Source of the DNA: Bordetella flabilis
GTDB taxonomy: Bacteria; Pseudomonadota; Gammaproteobacteria; Burkholderiales; Burkholderiaceae_B
Reading direction: 5' to 3'
NCBI RefSeq assembly: GCF_001676725.1
Contig: NZ_CP016172.1
Coordinates: forward strand, 434,001 to 498,000
Length of the DNA: 64,000 nucleotides
Shown here: positions 33,618-43,250 of the stretch, in pieces
How the letters are laid out: every line of letters starts with the position of its first letter
Position numbering within the stretch: the first letter of the stretch is position 1
The notes under the pieces: generated by a model
The model's input: only the letters and a program-made list of their open reading frames with translations
What the model was told of the DNA's origin: nothing
Databases searched by the model: none
Program-made: the position numbers and the translations under genes

Positions 33618-35525
33618 ATGAGCGAAACCGCATCCCAATCCGCATCGGAGACCCTGGGCTTCCAGGCAGAGGTCAAGCAGTTGCTGCACCTCATGATCCA
33701 CTCCCTGTACAGCAACAAGGAAATTTTCCTGCGCGAGCTGGTTTCGAACGCTTCCGACGCCTGCGACAAGCTGCGCTTCGAGGCGATCGATAGCCCCGCG
33801 CTGATGGAAGGCGATGCCGAACTGGGCATCCGGGTGGATTACGACAAGGCGGCCCGCACCATCACGATTTCCGACAACGGCATTGGCCTGTCCCGGGAAG
33901 AGGCGGTGTCCAACTTGGGCACGATCGCCCGTTCCGGCACCCGGGAGTTCTTTTCCAAGTTGACCGGCGACAAGCAGAAAGATGCCCAGCTGATCGGCCA
34001 GTTCGGCGTGGGGTTCTATTCGTCGTTCATCGTCGCTGACAAAGTCACGGTCGTCAGCCGCCGCGCGGGCGCCCCGGCCGACCAGGCGATCCGCTGGGAA
34101 TCGGACGGACAGGGCGAGTTCACGATTGCCCAGACCGAGAAGGCCGGCCGCGGCACGGATGTGACGCTGCATCTGCGCGCCGACGAGGACGACCTGCTCA
34201 GCGGCTGGAAGCTGCGCGAGATCCTGCGGCGCTACTCCGACCATATCTCCCTGCCTATCCGCATGGCGAAGGAAGAGTGGGACGCGGAGAAGGGCGAGCA
34301 GGTCAAGAAGGACGAGCTGGAGACGGTGAACCAGGCCAACGCGCTGTGGACGCGGGCCAAGGGGGATATCACCGACGAGCAGTATCGCGAGTTCTACAAG
34401 CATGTGGCGCACGACTACGACGATCCGCTGGCGTGGACGCACAATCGCGTGGAAGGCCGCAGCGAGTACACGCAGTTGCTGTATGTGCCCAAGCATGCGC
34501 CGATGGACCTGTGGGACCGCGATGCGCGGCGCGGCGTGAAGCTGTACGTCAAGCGCGTGTTCATCATGGATGATGCGGAACAGTTGCTGCCGACGTACCT
34601 GCGCTTCGTGCGGGGGGTGATCGATTCGGCCGATCTGCCGCTGAATGTCTCCCGCGAGATCCTGCAGGAAAGCCGCGATGTCCGCGCCATCCGCGAGGGG
34701 TCGGCCAAACGGATCCTGTCGCTGCTGGAGGACCTGGCCGAGAACCGCAAGGACGATTACGCGCTGTTCTGGGACGAGTTCGGCACGGTGCTGAAGGAAG
34801 GCACGGGCGAGGATGCCGCCAACCTGGAACGCATCGCCAAGCTGCTTCGCTTCGCGTCCACGCACAACGAGGATGGCGCGCAGACGGTGTCTTTCGCCGA
34901 CTATGTGTCCCGGATGAAGGAAGGGCAGGACAAGATCTACTACGTGACGGCCGATAGCTATGCCGCCGCGAAGAACAGCCCGCACCTGGAGATCTTCCGC
35001 AAGAAGGGCATCGAGGTGCTGCTGCTGTCCGACCGCGTCGATGAATGGATGTTGTCCTATCTGCGCGAGTTCGACGGCAAGTCGCTGGTTTCCGTGGCCA
35101 AGGGCGGCCTGGATCTGGACGCGCTGGCGGACGAGGAAGAAAAGAAGCGCCAGGCCGATGTGCAGGAATCCTTCAAGCCGCTGGTGGAACGCCTGAAGAC
35201 CACGCTCGGCGACAAGGTGGCGGACGTGCGCGTGACCTTGCGGCTGGTCGATTCGCCCGCCTGCATCGTGGTCGGCCAGAACGAACTCAGCCCGAACCTG
35301 CTGCGCATGCTGAAGGCGGCGGGACAGGAAGCGCCCAACGTGAAGCCCACGCTGGAGATCAATCCGGAACATGCCCTGGTGGCGCGCGTGCGTGACGCCG
35401 CCGATGCGGACTTCGGCGACTGGGCGCAACTGCTGCTGGACCAGGCGATGTTGGCCGAAGGTGCCCAGTTGGCCGATCCCGCCTCCTTCGTGAAGCGGAT
35501 GAACGCGCTATTGCTCAAAGCCTGA
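33618..35525 (+). CDS. htpG: molecular chaperone HtpG (Hsp90)
   Basis: 635 residues. The GHKL ATPase motifs are all present: [38 protein letters not shown] and [19 protein letters not shown] (read as [15 protein letters not shown]). The middle domain shows [20 protein letters not shown] as [20 protein letters not shown]; the C-terminal dimer domain follows. It is an ATP-driven chaperone for client proteins under heat or other stress. The start is the ATG at 33618, as in other HtpG proteins; the upstream open frame is not conserved in sense. Driven by a sigma-32-type promoter. Confidence 0.98.
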   Translation: MSETASQSASETLGFQAEVKQLLHLMIHSLYSNKEIFLRELVSNASDACDKLRFEAIDSPALMEGDAELGIRVDYDKAARTITISDNGIGLSREEAVSNLGTIARSGTREFFSKLTGDKQKDAQLIGQFGVGFYSSFIVADKVTVVSRRAGAPADQAIRWESDGQGEFTIAQTEKAGRGTDVTLHLRADEDDLLSGWKLREILRRYSDHISLPIRMAKEEWDAEKGEQVKKDELETVNQANALWTRAKGDITDEQYREFYKHVAHDYDDPLAWTHNRVEGRSEYTQLLYVPKHAPMDLWDRDARRGVKLYVKRVFIMDDAEQLLPTYLRFVRGVIDSADLPLNVSREILQESRDVRAIREGSAKRILSLLEDLAENRKDDYALFWDEFGTVLKEGTGEDAANLERIAKLLRFASTHNEDGAQTVSFADYVSRMKEGQDKIYYVTADSYAAAKNSPHLEIFRKKGIEVLLLSDRVDEWMLSYLREFDGKSLVSVAKGGLDLDALADEEEKKRQADVQESFKPLVERLKTTLGDKVADVRVTLRLVDSPACIVVGQNELSPNLLRMLKAAGQEAPNVKPTLEINPEHALVARVRDAADADFGDWAQLLLDQAMLAEGAQLADPASFVKRMNALLLKA

Positions 35526-35561
35526 TGCGGCGGGGTGGGGTACCGCCCCTTTAATCCCGTC

Positions 35562-35575
35562 TTACCGAGCGGTAA
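35562..35575. promoter_or_regulatory. hip operator 1
   Basis: TTACCG-AG-CGGTAA, a perfect palindrome outside the 2-bp centre. First of three identical-arm sites spaced exactly 50 bp apart upstream of hipB. Confidence 0.8.
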
Positions 35576-35611
35576 CTTGGCGTCGAATTCCGCCGAGGAT
35601 CGACATTGGAG

Positions 35612-35625
35612 TTACCGCTCGGTAA
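35612..35625. promoter_or_regulatory. hip operator 2
   Basis: TTACCG-CT-CGGTAA, 50 bp after operator 1 and just upstream of the putative -35 element. Confidence 0.8.
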
Positions 35626-35633
35626 TTTTCTTC

Positions 35634-35662
35634 TCGACATACCCGGCATGGCCGCATAAAAT
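35634..35662 (+). promoter_or_regulatory. hipBA promoter
   Basis: TCGACA (35634-35639) and TAAAAT (35657-35662) match -35 and -10 consensus in five of six positions each, with the ideal 17-bp spacing. Operator 3 begins on the last base of the -10 box, so bound HipB would block initiation. Confidence 0.6.
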
Positions 35663-35675
35663 TACCGTTCGGTAA
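35662..35675. promoter_or_regulatory. hip operator 3
   Basis: TTACCG-TT-CGGTAA, 50 bp after operator 2 and 16 bp before the hipB ATG. It covers the predicted transcription start. Confidence 0.8.
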
Positions 35676-35691
35676 TAAACGCGGAGCGACC

Positions 35692-35952
35692 ATGTCCGAC
35701 GATACCCCGGCTACCCCGCCGCTTTCCGGCACCCCCGTTCGTACGGCCCAGCAGTTGGGCGAACTGGTGCGCCAGACGCGCCGCGACCAGGCCTTGATGC
35801 AGGCCGATCTGGCTGGGCTGGGCAATACGGGCAACCGCTTCGTGGTGGACCTGGAGCGCGGCAAGCCCACCCTGCAATTGCAGAAAGTGCTGGATATGCT
35901 GGACTTGCTGGGGCTTGAAGTCGTCGTACGCCGCAAGCGTGGGAGCTTCTGA
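35692..35952 (+). CDS. hipB: HipB-like antitoxin / autorepressor
   Basis: 86 residues with an XRE-type helix-turn-helix: AQQLGELVRQTRRDQALMQADLAGL, then NTGNRFVVDLERGKPTLQLQKVLDMLDLLGLEV, each seen as shorter blocks. The GNRFVxxLERGKP pattern is typical of HipB. The C-terminal RRKRGSF tail is basic. It neutralises the HipA kinase and represses the operon through the three upstream TTACCG-NN-CGGTAA sites. Its TGA overlaps the hipA ATG (TGATG), so translation is coupled. Confidence 0.92.
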   Translation: MSDDTPATPPLSGTPVRTAQQLGELVRQTRRDQALMQADLAGLGNTGNRFVVDLERGKPTLQLQKVLDMLDLLGLEVVVRRKRGSF

Positions 35953-37217
35953 TGTCCACGGCGGATGTCCTGGATGTCTACGACGGTGGACGGCTGGTCG
36001 GACGCCTGTTCGACGAACGTCCGCTGCGGTTTCGCTACGATCCCTCCTGGCTGAAGCTGCCCGGCGCCGCGCCGTTGAGCGCGCACCTGCCCCTGCAATC
36101 CGAAGACCACGCGGACGATCGAGTCGTCGCCTATTTCGAGAACCTGCTCCCGGAAGGCAATATCCGGCGCTTTCTGTCGGTGAGCCGTCACGCGACCACG
36201 GTGTTCGGCCTGCTGCGCAGTGTGGGGGGCGACACCGCCGGCGGCCTGACGCTGATGCCGCAGGGAGAAAAGCCCGCCCCGCCGCGCTATCGCCCGACGA
36301 CATGGGCCGAAATCGCGGCGCAACTGCGAGAGGGGTCGGTGCCGGCCTTCGCGGCGGAAACCGAAGGCGCGCGGATCTCGCTCGCCGGGGCCCAGGACAA
36401 GCTGCTCATCATGGTGGGCGCTGACGGAAATCCGGCCATCCCGGAAGGGGCAGCGCCCTCCAGCCATATCCTCAAGCCGGACATCCGTGGTTTGCCGGGC
36501 GTATGGGCCTCCGCCTTGAACGAAACCGTGGTGATGCAGTTGGCGGCTCGCCTGGAACTGGGGGTAGCCCAAGCCGTCTACCAGCCGGATACGCGCGCCT
36601 GCCTGATCCGCAGGTATGACCGCCTGGACGATGGCACGGGTGGCCTGCTGCGCCTGCACCAGCTGGATTTATGTCAATTGGCCGGCAAGCCTTCGGACGT
36701 CAAGTACGAAGCCGACGGCGGCCCATCGCTGGCGCTATGCCGGGAATTGCTGCGGCGCTCGGGCCTGCAAGCCGGCGACCTGCGCCGGTTCCTGGCGTGG
36801 ATATTCTTCAACCTGTACGTGGGCAACAACGACAGCCATGCGAAGAACCTGTCGATCCTGCAGGCGCCGGACGGTTCTCACCGCCTGGCGCCTTTTTACG
36901 ACTTGATGTGCACGGCGATGTACACCGGGCTGTCGCGCCGGTTCGCGTTCTCTATCGGCGGCGAGATGGCGCCCGGCCGCATTACCGCGGACCACTTGTC
37001 CGCCATGGCTGGCGAACTCGGTTTCGCGCCACGCTATGTGATGCAGGTCGGCAAGGATGTGGCAGCGCGCCTGCCGGCGGCATTGGAAGAAGTCACGAAC
37101 GCACTGCGCGAACAACTGAACCCAGGGACCGAGCCCGCGCTCCTGCAACGCCTGGCGCAGTGGATACGCGGCAATACACGCAGGCACGCGGCGAGATGGT
37201 GGGGCAAGGCGGCCTGA
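35952..37217 (+). CDS. hipA: HipA-type serine/threonine kinase toxin
   Basis: 421 residues, close to E. coli HipA. The N-terminal Couple_hipA subdomain (VYDGGRLVGRLF; YFENLLPEGNIRR) precedes the kinase core: SLAGAQDKLL (residue ~143, with the autophosphorylated-serine-region signature), the ILKPDIRGLPG lysine strand, catalytic Asp in NNDSHAKNLS (~294) and the metal-binding FYDLM (~316). Family members phosphorylate aminoacyl-tRNA synthetases such as GltX and stop growth, giving persistence. All catalytic residues appear intact. Confidence 0.94.
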   Translation: MSTADVLDVYDGGRLVGRLFDERPLRFRYDPSWLKLPGAAPLSAHLPLQSEDHADDRVVAYFENLLPEGNIRRFLSVSRHATTVFGLLRSVGGDTAGGLTLMPQGEKPAPPRYRPTTWAEIAAQLREGSVPAFAAETEGARISLAGAQDKLLIMVGADGNPAIPEGAAPSSHILKPDIRGLPGVWASALNETVVMQLAARLELGVAQAVYQPDTRACLIRRYDRLDDGTGGLLRLHQLDLCQLAGKPSDVKYEADGGPSLALCRELLRRSGLQAGDLRRFLAWIFFNLYVGNNDSHAKNLSILQAPDGSHRLAPFYDLMCTAMYTGLSRRFAFSIGGEMAPGRITADHLSAMAGELGFAPRYVMQVGKDVAARLPAALEEVTNALREQLNPGTEPALLQRLAQWIRGNTRRHAARWWGKAA

Positions 37218-37249
37218 GCGGCGCACTGCCCCGTGCCTTGTCCGGCGCC

Positions 37250-38557
37250 TTATTCCTCGATCCGCTCCACCTTGCCTACCAGCAGGATGTACGACAGCGC
37301 GCCCAGCAGGGCCAGCGAGGCCACATAGACGATGGCGGGAGCGAAGTTGTCCTGCGACACCAGAAAGCCGATCACGATGGGCGTGCAGATCGATGACAAA
37401 TTGCCGATGAAGTTGAAGACGCCTCCGGTAAGCCCCAGCAGCCGCACGGGCGCCAGCGTAGAGACCAGAGACCAGGTGATCGACGCCAGGCCGTTGCCGA
37501 AGAACGCCAGCGCCAGGAAGAAGATCACCCAACCGGTCGAGTCGGTGTAGTTGGCGCCGATCATGGACGTGGAGATGAGCAGGCCCAGGATGATGGGCAG
37601 CTTGCGCGCCACGCCCAGTGTCGCGCCGCGCCGTATCAGCCAGTCCGACAACACGCCGGAGCACAGTACGCCGACGAAAGCGGCCAGGAAGGGCACCGAG
37701 GCCAGGAAGCCCGACTTGATGAAGTCCATGCCGCGATACTTCACCAGGTAAGTCGGGAACCAGGTCAGGAAGAACCACAGCGTGGAGGTCAGGCAGAACT
37801 GGCCCAGGTACACCCCCCACAGCTTGCGGCGCGACATGACCAGGCCCAGGTCGGCCCACGCGAACGGCGTTTTCTTCTCCGTGACCCGGCGCTCCAGGTC
37901 GACCACGCCGCCGCCCTGGCGGATCAGTTCGATCTCGGCCTCGTTGGCGCCGCGGAACTGGCGCGGTTCGCGGTAGATCATGAACCACAGCACGCCCCAC
38001 ACAATGCCGATCAGGCCGGTGCTGACGAAGACCATGTGCCAGCCGTAGTGGTGTTGCAGCCAGGCCAGCACGGGCGTGAGGAAGGCGAGCCCGACAAACT
38101 GGCCGGACGTATAGAAGCCGATCGCCGTGGCGCGCTCGCGTTCGGGGAACCAGGTCGTGACGACGCGGTTGTTGATGGGGTAGGCCGGCGCTTCGAGCGC
38201 ACCCACGGCCAGGCGCAGGACGAACAGGGTGACGAAGCTGCCGGCGAAGCCCATGAACAGCGTCGCGGCCGACCACAGGATCAGGGCGATGGCATAGAGA
38301 AAACGCGGCGCGACGCGGTCGACCAGCCAGCCGCCCGGTATCTGCATCGCGGCGTAGGTCCAGCCGAAGGCCGACAGGATCAAGCCTTCGTGCACGGTGT
38401 CCAGGCCGAACTCGTCCTTCAGGGCAGGCGCGGCGATGGAGAGATTGCTGCGGTCCAGGTAATTGATCACGACGGTGATGAACAGCATCACCATGATCAG
38501 GTAGCGGCTGCGCGTGGCATGTGCGCCGGGCACGGCGCCGATGTGTGCGGTGGGCAC
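37250..38557 (-). CDS. MFS transporter, D-galactonate/hexuronate type (ACS family)
   Basis: 435 residues with about 12 membrane segments. The start RYLIMVMLFITVVINYLDRSNL (read as VINYLDRSNLSIAAP) and GWLVDRVAPRFLYA are hallmarks of the anion:cation symporter family that includes DgoT, GudP and ExuT. GTG start with AGGAGA at good spacing. It is the last gene of the galactonate operon, so its substrate is most probably D-galactonate or a close sugar acid, imported with protons. It converges on hipA across 32 bases. Confidence 0.9.
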   Translation of the reverse strand: MPTAHIGAVPGAHATRSRYLIMVMLFITVVINYLDRSNLSIAAPALKDEFGLDTVHEGLILSAFGWTYAAMQIPGGWLVDRVAPRFLYAIALILWSAATLFMGFAGSFVTLFVLRLAVGALEAPAYPINNRVVTTWFPERERATAIGFYTSGQFVGLAFLTPVLAWLQHHYGWHMVFVSTGLIGIVWGVLWFMIYREPRQFRGANEAEIELIRQGGGVVDLERRVTEKKTPFAWADLGLVMSRRKLWGVYLGQFCLTSTLWFFLTWFPTYLVKYRGMDFIKSGFLASVPFLAAFVGVLCSGVLSDWLIRRGATLGVARKLPIILGLLISTSMIGANYTDSTGWVIFFLALAFFGNGLASITWSLVSTLAPVRLLGLTGGVFNFIGNLSSICTPIVIGFLVSQDNFAPAIVYVASLALLGALSYILLVGKVERIEE

Positions 38558-38712
38558 GGTCTGTCTCCTGTGCAGTCTCCAGGCGCGCAGGCGGATCGTC
38601 GTGGGGTCGATCGCGGCGCGGTGGGCTGCGCTGTGTTCGGGGAAATCGTCGCAAGAACCTCGAGTGGCAGGGCTGCCGGGGCTTATGCAGGATCCCCGGC
38701 GATGTCAGGCCC

Positions 38713-39861
38713 TTACCACTCGGCGAAACTGCCGTCCTTGTGGCGCCAGATCGGGTTGCGCCAGCGGTGGCCGACGGCCGCGCGTTCCTTCACGTAGTCC
38801 TCGTTGACCTCGATGCCCAGGCCCGGGCCTTGTGGAATGGCGACCATCCCGTCCTGGTACGCGAAGACTTCGCGGTTGCTGACATAGTCCAGCAGATCGT
38901 TGGCGGCGTTGTAGTGGATGCCCAGGCTCTGTTCCTGGATGAAGGCGTTGTAGCAGCCGGCATCGATCTGCAGGCAGGTCGCCAGCGCGATGGGGCCCAA
39001 AGGGCAGTGCAGGGCCAGGGCCACGTCGTACGCCTCCGCCATGGCGGCGATCTTGCGGGTTTCGGTGATGCCGCCGGCGTGCGAGGGATCGGGCTGGATG
39101 ATGTCCACGTAGCCCTCGGACAGGATGCGCTTGAAGTCCCAGCGCGAGTACAGCCGTTCGCCCAGGGCAATGGGCGTGGACGACAGCAGCGCCAGTTCCT
39201 TCAAGGCTTCGTGGTTCTCGCTCAATACGGGCTCTTCGATGAACATCAGCTTGTAGGGTTCGAGCTCCTTGATAAGGATCTTGGCCATGGGCTTGTGCAC
39301 GCGCCCGTGGAAGTCGACGCCGATGCCGACGTCCGGGCCGACGGCGTCACGTACCGCGGCGACGTTTTCCAGGCACTTGCGCACCTTGTCGTGCGAGTCG
39401 ATGAACTGCAGTTCTTCCGTGCCGTTCATCTTGACGGCGGTAAAGCCGCGTTCGACGGCCGCTTTGGCCGCCGCCGCCGTATCGGCCGGCCGGTCGCCGC
39501 CGATCCAGGAATAGACGCGGATGCGGTCGCGCACATTGCCGCCCAGCAGTTGCGATACCGGCACGCCGAGCGCGCGGCCCTTGATGTCCCACAAGGCCTG
39601 GTCGATGCCCGCCAGCGCGCTCATGTGAATGGCGCCGCCGCGATAGAAGCCGCCGCGATACAGCACGGTCCAGTGGTCTTCGATATTGCGCGGGTCCTTG
39701 CCGATCAGGTAGTCCGCCAGTTCCTCCACGGCGGCCGCCACGCTGTGGGCGCGGCCCTCGACGACGGGTTCGCCCCAACCGGAGACACCCTCGTCGGTCT
39801 CGATCTTCAGGAAGCACCAGCGCGGCGGGACGATGTAGGTGGTGAGTTTGGTGATTTTCAT
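38713..39861 (-). CDS. dgoD: D-galactonate dehydratase
   Basis: 382 residues of the mandelate racemase/enolase superfamily, very close to E. coli DgoD throughout: [20 protein letters not shown] at the N terminus, then [27 protein letters not shown] with metal Asp and catalytic His, FIEEPV and ALGERL with the other metal acids, SHAGGITE, and [10 protein letters not shown] with the second catalytic His. The ending [14 protein letters not shown] is also conserved. It dehydrates D-galactonate to 2-keto-3-deoxygalactonate. Its start overlaps the stop of dgoA by 4 bases. Confidence 0.95.
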   Translation of the reverse strand: MKITKLTTYIVPPRWCFLKIETDEGVSGWGEPVVEGRAHSVAAAVEELADYLIGKDPRNIEDHWTVLYRGGFYRGGAIHMSALAGIDQALWDIKGRALGVPVSQLLGGNVRDRIRVYSWIGGDRPADTAAAAKAAVERGFTAVKMNGTEELQFIDSHDKVRKCLENVAAVRDAVGPDVGIGVDFHGRVHKPMAKILIKELEPYKLMFIEEPVLSENHEALKELALLSSTPIALGERLYSRWDFKRILSEGYVDIIQPDPSHAGGITETRKIAAMAEAYDVALALHCPLGPIALATCLQIDAGCYNAFIQEQSLGIHYNAANDLLDYVSNREVFAYQDGMVAIPQGPGLGIEVNEDYVKERAAVGHRWRNPIWRHKDGSFAEW

Positions 39862-40517
39862 GATTGCGGTTCGGTGGAGGGATAGGCGTCGCGCCAGGCC
39901 GCCACGAAGGCCCGCGCACGTTCGGCCACTTCGGCGGCGTCCATGCCGGGCTTGTACAGGGCCGATCCGAGGCCGAAGCCGCTCGCGCCCGCCTGCGCGT
40001 ATTCAGCGATGCGTTGCGGCGTGATCCCGCCAACGGGAACCAGCGGCACATCGTTGGGAATCACGGCGCGCCATGCCTTGAGCACGGCCGGCCCGAGCTG
40101 TTCGGCGGGGAACATCTTCAATACGTCCGCACCGGCTGCAAGCGCGGCGTAGGCTTCGGTAGGCGTGGCTACGCCCGGGGAGGCCGCCAGCCCGGCCGCC
40201 TTGGCGGCGCGGATGACCTGGGGATCGCCATGAGGCATGACGACGATTTCGCCGCCTGCCTTGGCGATCTCCGCGCAGGCCGACGGATCCAGCACGGTGC
40301 CCGCGCCGATCATGCAGTCGAGCGGAAGCGCCTGCCGCAGATTGCGGATGCTGGTCAGCGGCTCGGGGGAATTCAACGGGACTTCGATGATGCGAAAACC
40401 GGCGCCGTACAGGGCCTCGCCGACGGCTTCGGCCTCGTCGGGCCGAATGCCGCGCAGGATGGCGATCAGGCCGCATCCGGCCATCGCGGTGCGCAGTGGA
40501 GAAGAAACGGAAGGCAT
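39858..40517 (-). CDS. dgoA: 2-dehydro-3-deoxy-6-phosphogalactonate aldolase
   Basis: 219 residues of the KDPG/KDPGal aldolase family. [20 protein letters not shown] carries the conserved Arg/Glu pair, [10 protein letters not shown] follows, [12 protein letters not shown] has the Schiff-base lysine, and [11 protein letters not shown] forms the phosphate loop. The ATG at 40517 has AGGAT upstream; the longer open frame is not conserved in sense. It splits KDPGal into pyruvate and glyceraldehyde-3-phosphate, the last step of the De Ley-Doudoroff route. It lies between the kinase and dehydratase genes of the same operon. Confidence 0.94.
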   Translation of the reverse strand: MPSVSSPLRTAMAGCGLIAILRGIRPDEAEAVGEALYGAGFRIIEVPLNSPEPLTSIRNLRQALPLDCMIGAGTVLDPSACAEIAKAGGEIVVMPHGDPQVIRAAKAAGLAASPGVATPTEAYAALAAGADVLKMFPAEQLGPAVLKAWRAVIPNDVPLVPVGGITPQRIAEYAQAGASGFGLGSALYKPGMDAAEVAERARAFVAAWRDAYPSTEPQS

Positions 40518-40545
40518 ACGGATATCCTCGTGCGTCAGGGTTGCG

Positions 40546-41529
40546 TCACACCAGGCCGGCCGATACGGCCAGGCGCCACAGGCCGCGTTCCGCCGCCTGC
40601 GCGGCCAGTCCGGGCGTGGCCAGTCCGAAGCGCGGCAGGGCCCGCGCGTAGCGGCGGCACAAGGCTTCGTCGCCGCACAGGACAATGCGCGATGGCATGC
40701 CGCGCGCGTCCAGCAGGGCGCGCAGCGCGCAGACTTCATGCCCGATCAACAGGCCGGACAGGTAATCGGGCTGCGCCGTGGGCGCGAGTTGCCCGGTAAG
40801 GCCCAGCGCGCGGGTGCTGAAGATGGTGGACAGTACGCCGCCTCGACCCTGCTCGGAGCCGGCGACACCCAAGCCCTGCTCGAAGGCGGCGTCATCGGCG
40901 GACGCGGCATCGGCCATGGTGCGGCCCAGGATGGTGTGGGCGCGCAGGGCGGCATAGACCTCGCCCGTCATGAAGGTATCGAACTCGACAATGCGGCCGT
41001 CGCGCACTCGTACCCATTTGCAATGGGTGCCAGGCAGGCCGACCAGCAAGTCTTCGGCGGCATCCGCCTGGCTGTCCACGGCGCCGACCACCTGAGTCTC
41101 CTCGCCGCGTATGACATTGGGCAGTCCCTGCCGCTGCAGCAGTCCCGGGATGATGCGCAGGATGGCGCCGCGCCGCGTGTCCACGGGGGTCAGCCGCGCA
41201 CCGATCGCGCGCAGGTCCACCGGGATATCAAGGTACGCGGCCTCCGCCCAGCCTTGGGCGCTGCCGACCATGCCGCACGCGATGACGGGAAGGCCCGGCG
41301 TGGCGCGCAGCCAGTCGCCGCAGGCTTGCTCGAACGCCAGCTCGAAACCGGAGGCTGCCGCAGGCGGCGCGGCGCCGTCGCCCGGCGGCGTCGGCAGGCG
41401 CATGATGCCCCAGGGCAAATGGCGCGTATCAAGGATCTCGCCGCCGGCGGCCATGCGGTAGGCGCGCAGCGAAGATGTGCCCCAATCCAGGGCGATGAGG
41501 GCCGCTGGGTGCGGCGTCGCGGCAGTCAT
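40546..41529 (-). CDS. dgoK: 2-dehydro-3-deoxygalactonokinase
   Basis: 327 residues, full length. The N-terminal LIALDWGTSSLRAYRM is the ATP-binding start of the DgoK family. ACGMVGSAQGWAEAAYLD, LPGTHCKWVRV (substrate/Mg region) and FMTGEVYAAL are also characteristic. It phosphorylates 2-keto-3-deoxygalactonate with ATP. It is the first gene of the leftward dgo operon and faces the IclR regulator across about 180 bases containing an AT-rich palindrome. Confidence 0.94.
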   Translation of the reverse strand: MTAATPHPAALIALDWGTSSLRAYRMAAGGEILDTRHLPWGIMRLPTPPGDGAAPPAAASGFELAFEQACGDWLRATPGLPVIACGMVGSAQGWAEAAYLDIPVDLRAIGARLTPVDTRRGAILRIIPGLLQRQGLPNVIRGEETQVVGAVDSQADAAEDLLVGLPGTHCKWVRVRDGRIVEFDTFMTGEVYAALRAHTILGRTMADAASADDAAFEQGLGVAGSEQGRGGVLSTIFSTRALGLTGQLAPTAQPDYLSGLLIGHEVCALRALLDARGMPSRIVLCGDEALCRRYARALPRFGLATPGLAAQAAERGLWRLAVSAGLV

Positions 41530-41603
41530 AGAGCCTGTCCTCGTGGTGTCTCCTGCGTCGGATTCTAGCCCTCGATGCCGATTTGCTCAAAATGTAGAAT
41601 CAA

Positions 41604-41620
41604 ATCCCATATATAGGGAT
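41604..41620. promoter_or_regulatory. candidate IclR operator of the dgo locus
   Basis: ATCCC-ATATATA-GGGAT, a 17-bp inverted repeat midway between dgoK and the divergent IclR gene. Its A/T core also contains possible -10 sequence for either direction. Its use by the IclR protein is inferred from position. Confidence 0.55.
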
Positions 41621-41709
41621 AAAATGCGCGACAGAACATCGGATGGCCGAACGCGGCGCGCGCGGGCGCGGCCGGGACTCCGCCGTAACGCAGGGTGCAG
41701 AACAACGAT

Positions 41710-42636
41710 ATGGCTCGACGACACACCAACAGCGCTCCCGGCACGCCTGTGGTGGCCAGCGCCTCGGTCACGAGGAGCACTGCTGCCACAGCAGACGCGC
41801 CCGCCACAACGGACACGGCTACCACGACAGACATGACGGCCGCCCCCGCCCCGACGGCCTCCGGCACACAGACGCTGGCGCGCGGGCTCGCGGTCATCCA
41901 TTCCGTCGCGGCGGGGACGCGCGATCTGCGCGATATCTGCGCGCGCATCGGCGTGGCGCGCAGCACCACGCACCGCCTGGCCAGTTGCCTGGTCCAGGAG
42001 CGCTATCTACGCGTGTTGCCGGGGTACGGCTATACGCTGGGGCCGCGGCTGATCGAACTTGGCTTCCAGGCACGCGAGGATATTCCCCTGGCGACGCTCG
42101 CGCGTCCCCATCTGGAGGAACTGGCCCGCGCCAGTGGCGACACCATCCACCTGGCCGTGCGCGACGGCGCCGATGCCCTCTATCTGGAAAAAATCCCCGG
42201 CAAGAAGGGCCTGGAAATGCGCTCGCGCGTGGGCCACCGCATGCCGCTGGCGGTCACCGGTGTCGGCAAGGCGCTGCTGCTGGATGGCGATGAACTGGAA
42301 TGGCTGGCCATGCTGCACGCCGGCGCGCCGGTCTCGCCGCGGGCAGCGGGCAACACACTGCCCGAAGAACGCTTCCTGGACCGCATGCGCGACTATGCGC
42401 GCGCGGGCTACGCCTTCGATCTCGAGGACAACGAACCGTCCATTCGTTGCGTCGCCGCGCCGGTACGGGATGCTTCCCGAACGATCGTCGCGGCGGTCAG
42501 CGTTTCCAGTACGGTCCCATACATGCCCATGGAAAGGATGCGCGACATGGTCCCCATCGTCCAGGAAGTTGCCGCCGCGATATCGGGCGAACTGGGCTGG
42601 CGGCCCGCGACGGCGCAACGCCGCCCGGCACGCTGA
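41710..42636 (+). CDS. IclR-family regulator of the galactonate operon
   Basis: About 308 residues. A long low-complexity Thr/Ala-rich head of about 45 residues is unusual. It is followed by the IclR winged helix (TLARGLAVIHSVA, then DICARIGVARSTTHRLASCL) and the ligand domain with GDTIHLAVRDGADALYLEKI, HRMPLAVTGVGKALL and a conserved VAAPVRDASRTIVAAVSVS strand. Start choice is uncertain: ATG at 41710 or GTG at 41695. E. coli uses a GntR protein (DgoR) here, so the regulator family differs. It probably senses galactonate or KDGal. Confidence 0.88.
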   Translation: MARRHTNSAPGTPVVASASVTRSTAATADAPATTDTATTTDMTAAPAPTASGTQTLARGLAVIHSVAAGTRDLRDICARIGVARSTTHRLASCLVQERYLRVLPGYGYTLGPRLIELGFQAREDIPLATLARPHLEELARASGDTIHLAVRDGADALYLEKIPGKKGLEMRSRVGHRMPLAVTGVGKALLLDGDELEWLAMLHAGAPVSPRAAGNTLPEERFLDRMRDYARAGYAFDLEDNEPSIRCVAAPVRDASRTIVAAVSVSSTVPYMPMERMRDMVPIVQEVAAAISGELGWRPATAQRRPAR

Positions 42637-42657
42637 GCTTGGAAGGGCGAGACTGGC

Positions 42658-43236
42658 TTATTGCGGGGGCAAGGCGCGCCGCAAAAACCCGCAAAGATGC
42701 CCGAAGCGCATCCATTCGAACGCCGGCCCCGGATCTGTCTTGCGCCCCGGGGCGATATGCGAATGGCCGCGGACCGCGCGCAGGGGGTAGCGGGCCATCA
42801 ACGCGGGGGTAAGCCGCGCCAGGGCCGCATACTGGGCGTCGGTATAAGGCAGGTCGTCCGTGCCTTCCAGCTCGATGCCCAGCGAAAAGTCGTTGCAACG
42901 CTCACGGCCACCGAAGCGGGATACGCCGGCATGCCAGGCGCGGTGGTCCGTACCGACGAACTGGACGATGGCCCCATCGCGCCGCACGAAGAAGTGCGCG
43001 GACACCCGCAGCCCGCGCAGCCGTGCCAGCCAGGGATGGGCGTCGTAGTCCAGCTGGTTCTGGAACAGCCCTTGGACGTGGGGGCCGCCGAACTGGCCGG
43101 GCGGCAGGCTGATGTTGTGCAGGACCAGCAGCGAGACCTCCGCCTGCGTCGGCCGGGCGTCGAAATTGGGCGAGGGCGCCTGTGTCACGCCGCGAGCGGG
43201 TTTCAACCATCCATGCCGATCGAGTTGCAGAGCCAT
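42658..43236 (-). CDS. ampD: 1,6-anhydro-N-acetylmuramyl-L-alanine amidase AmpD
   Basis: 192 residues, cytoplasmic, no signal peptide. SPNFDARP, the zinc His in LLVLHNISLPPGQFGG, SAHFFVRRDG, FSLGIELEGTD and the C-terminal GHSHIAPGRKTDPGPAF with the second zinc His and Asp are all present. It recycles cell-wall muropeptides, and its loss usually raises ampC beta-lactamase expression. Neighbouring genes for a PP0621-like protein and a cytochrome-assembly protein lie in the same direction, a conserved block in beta-proteobacteria. Confidence 0.95.
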   Translation of the reverse strand: MALQLDRHGWLKPARGVTQAPSPNFDARPTQAEVSLLVLHNISLPPGQFGGPHVQGLFQNQLDYDAHPWLARLRGLRVSAHFFVRRDGAIVQFVGTDHRAWHAGVSRFGGRERCNDFSLGIELEGTDDLPYTDAQYAALARLTPALMARYPLRAVRGHSHIAPGRKTDPGPAFEWMRFGHLCGFLRRALPPQ

Positions 43237-43250
43237 CCGCTATCCTGTCC

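Noticed and set aside
33387..35429. 680-codon open frame opposite htpG
   Set aside because: An antisense shadow caused by GC-rich third positions; no recognisable domain.
36735..38654. 639-codon frame overlapping hipA and the MFS gene
   Set aside because: Arg/Pro/Gly-rich translation with no domain; it covers two well-supported genes in other frames.
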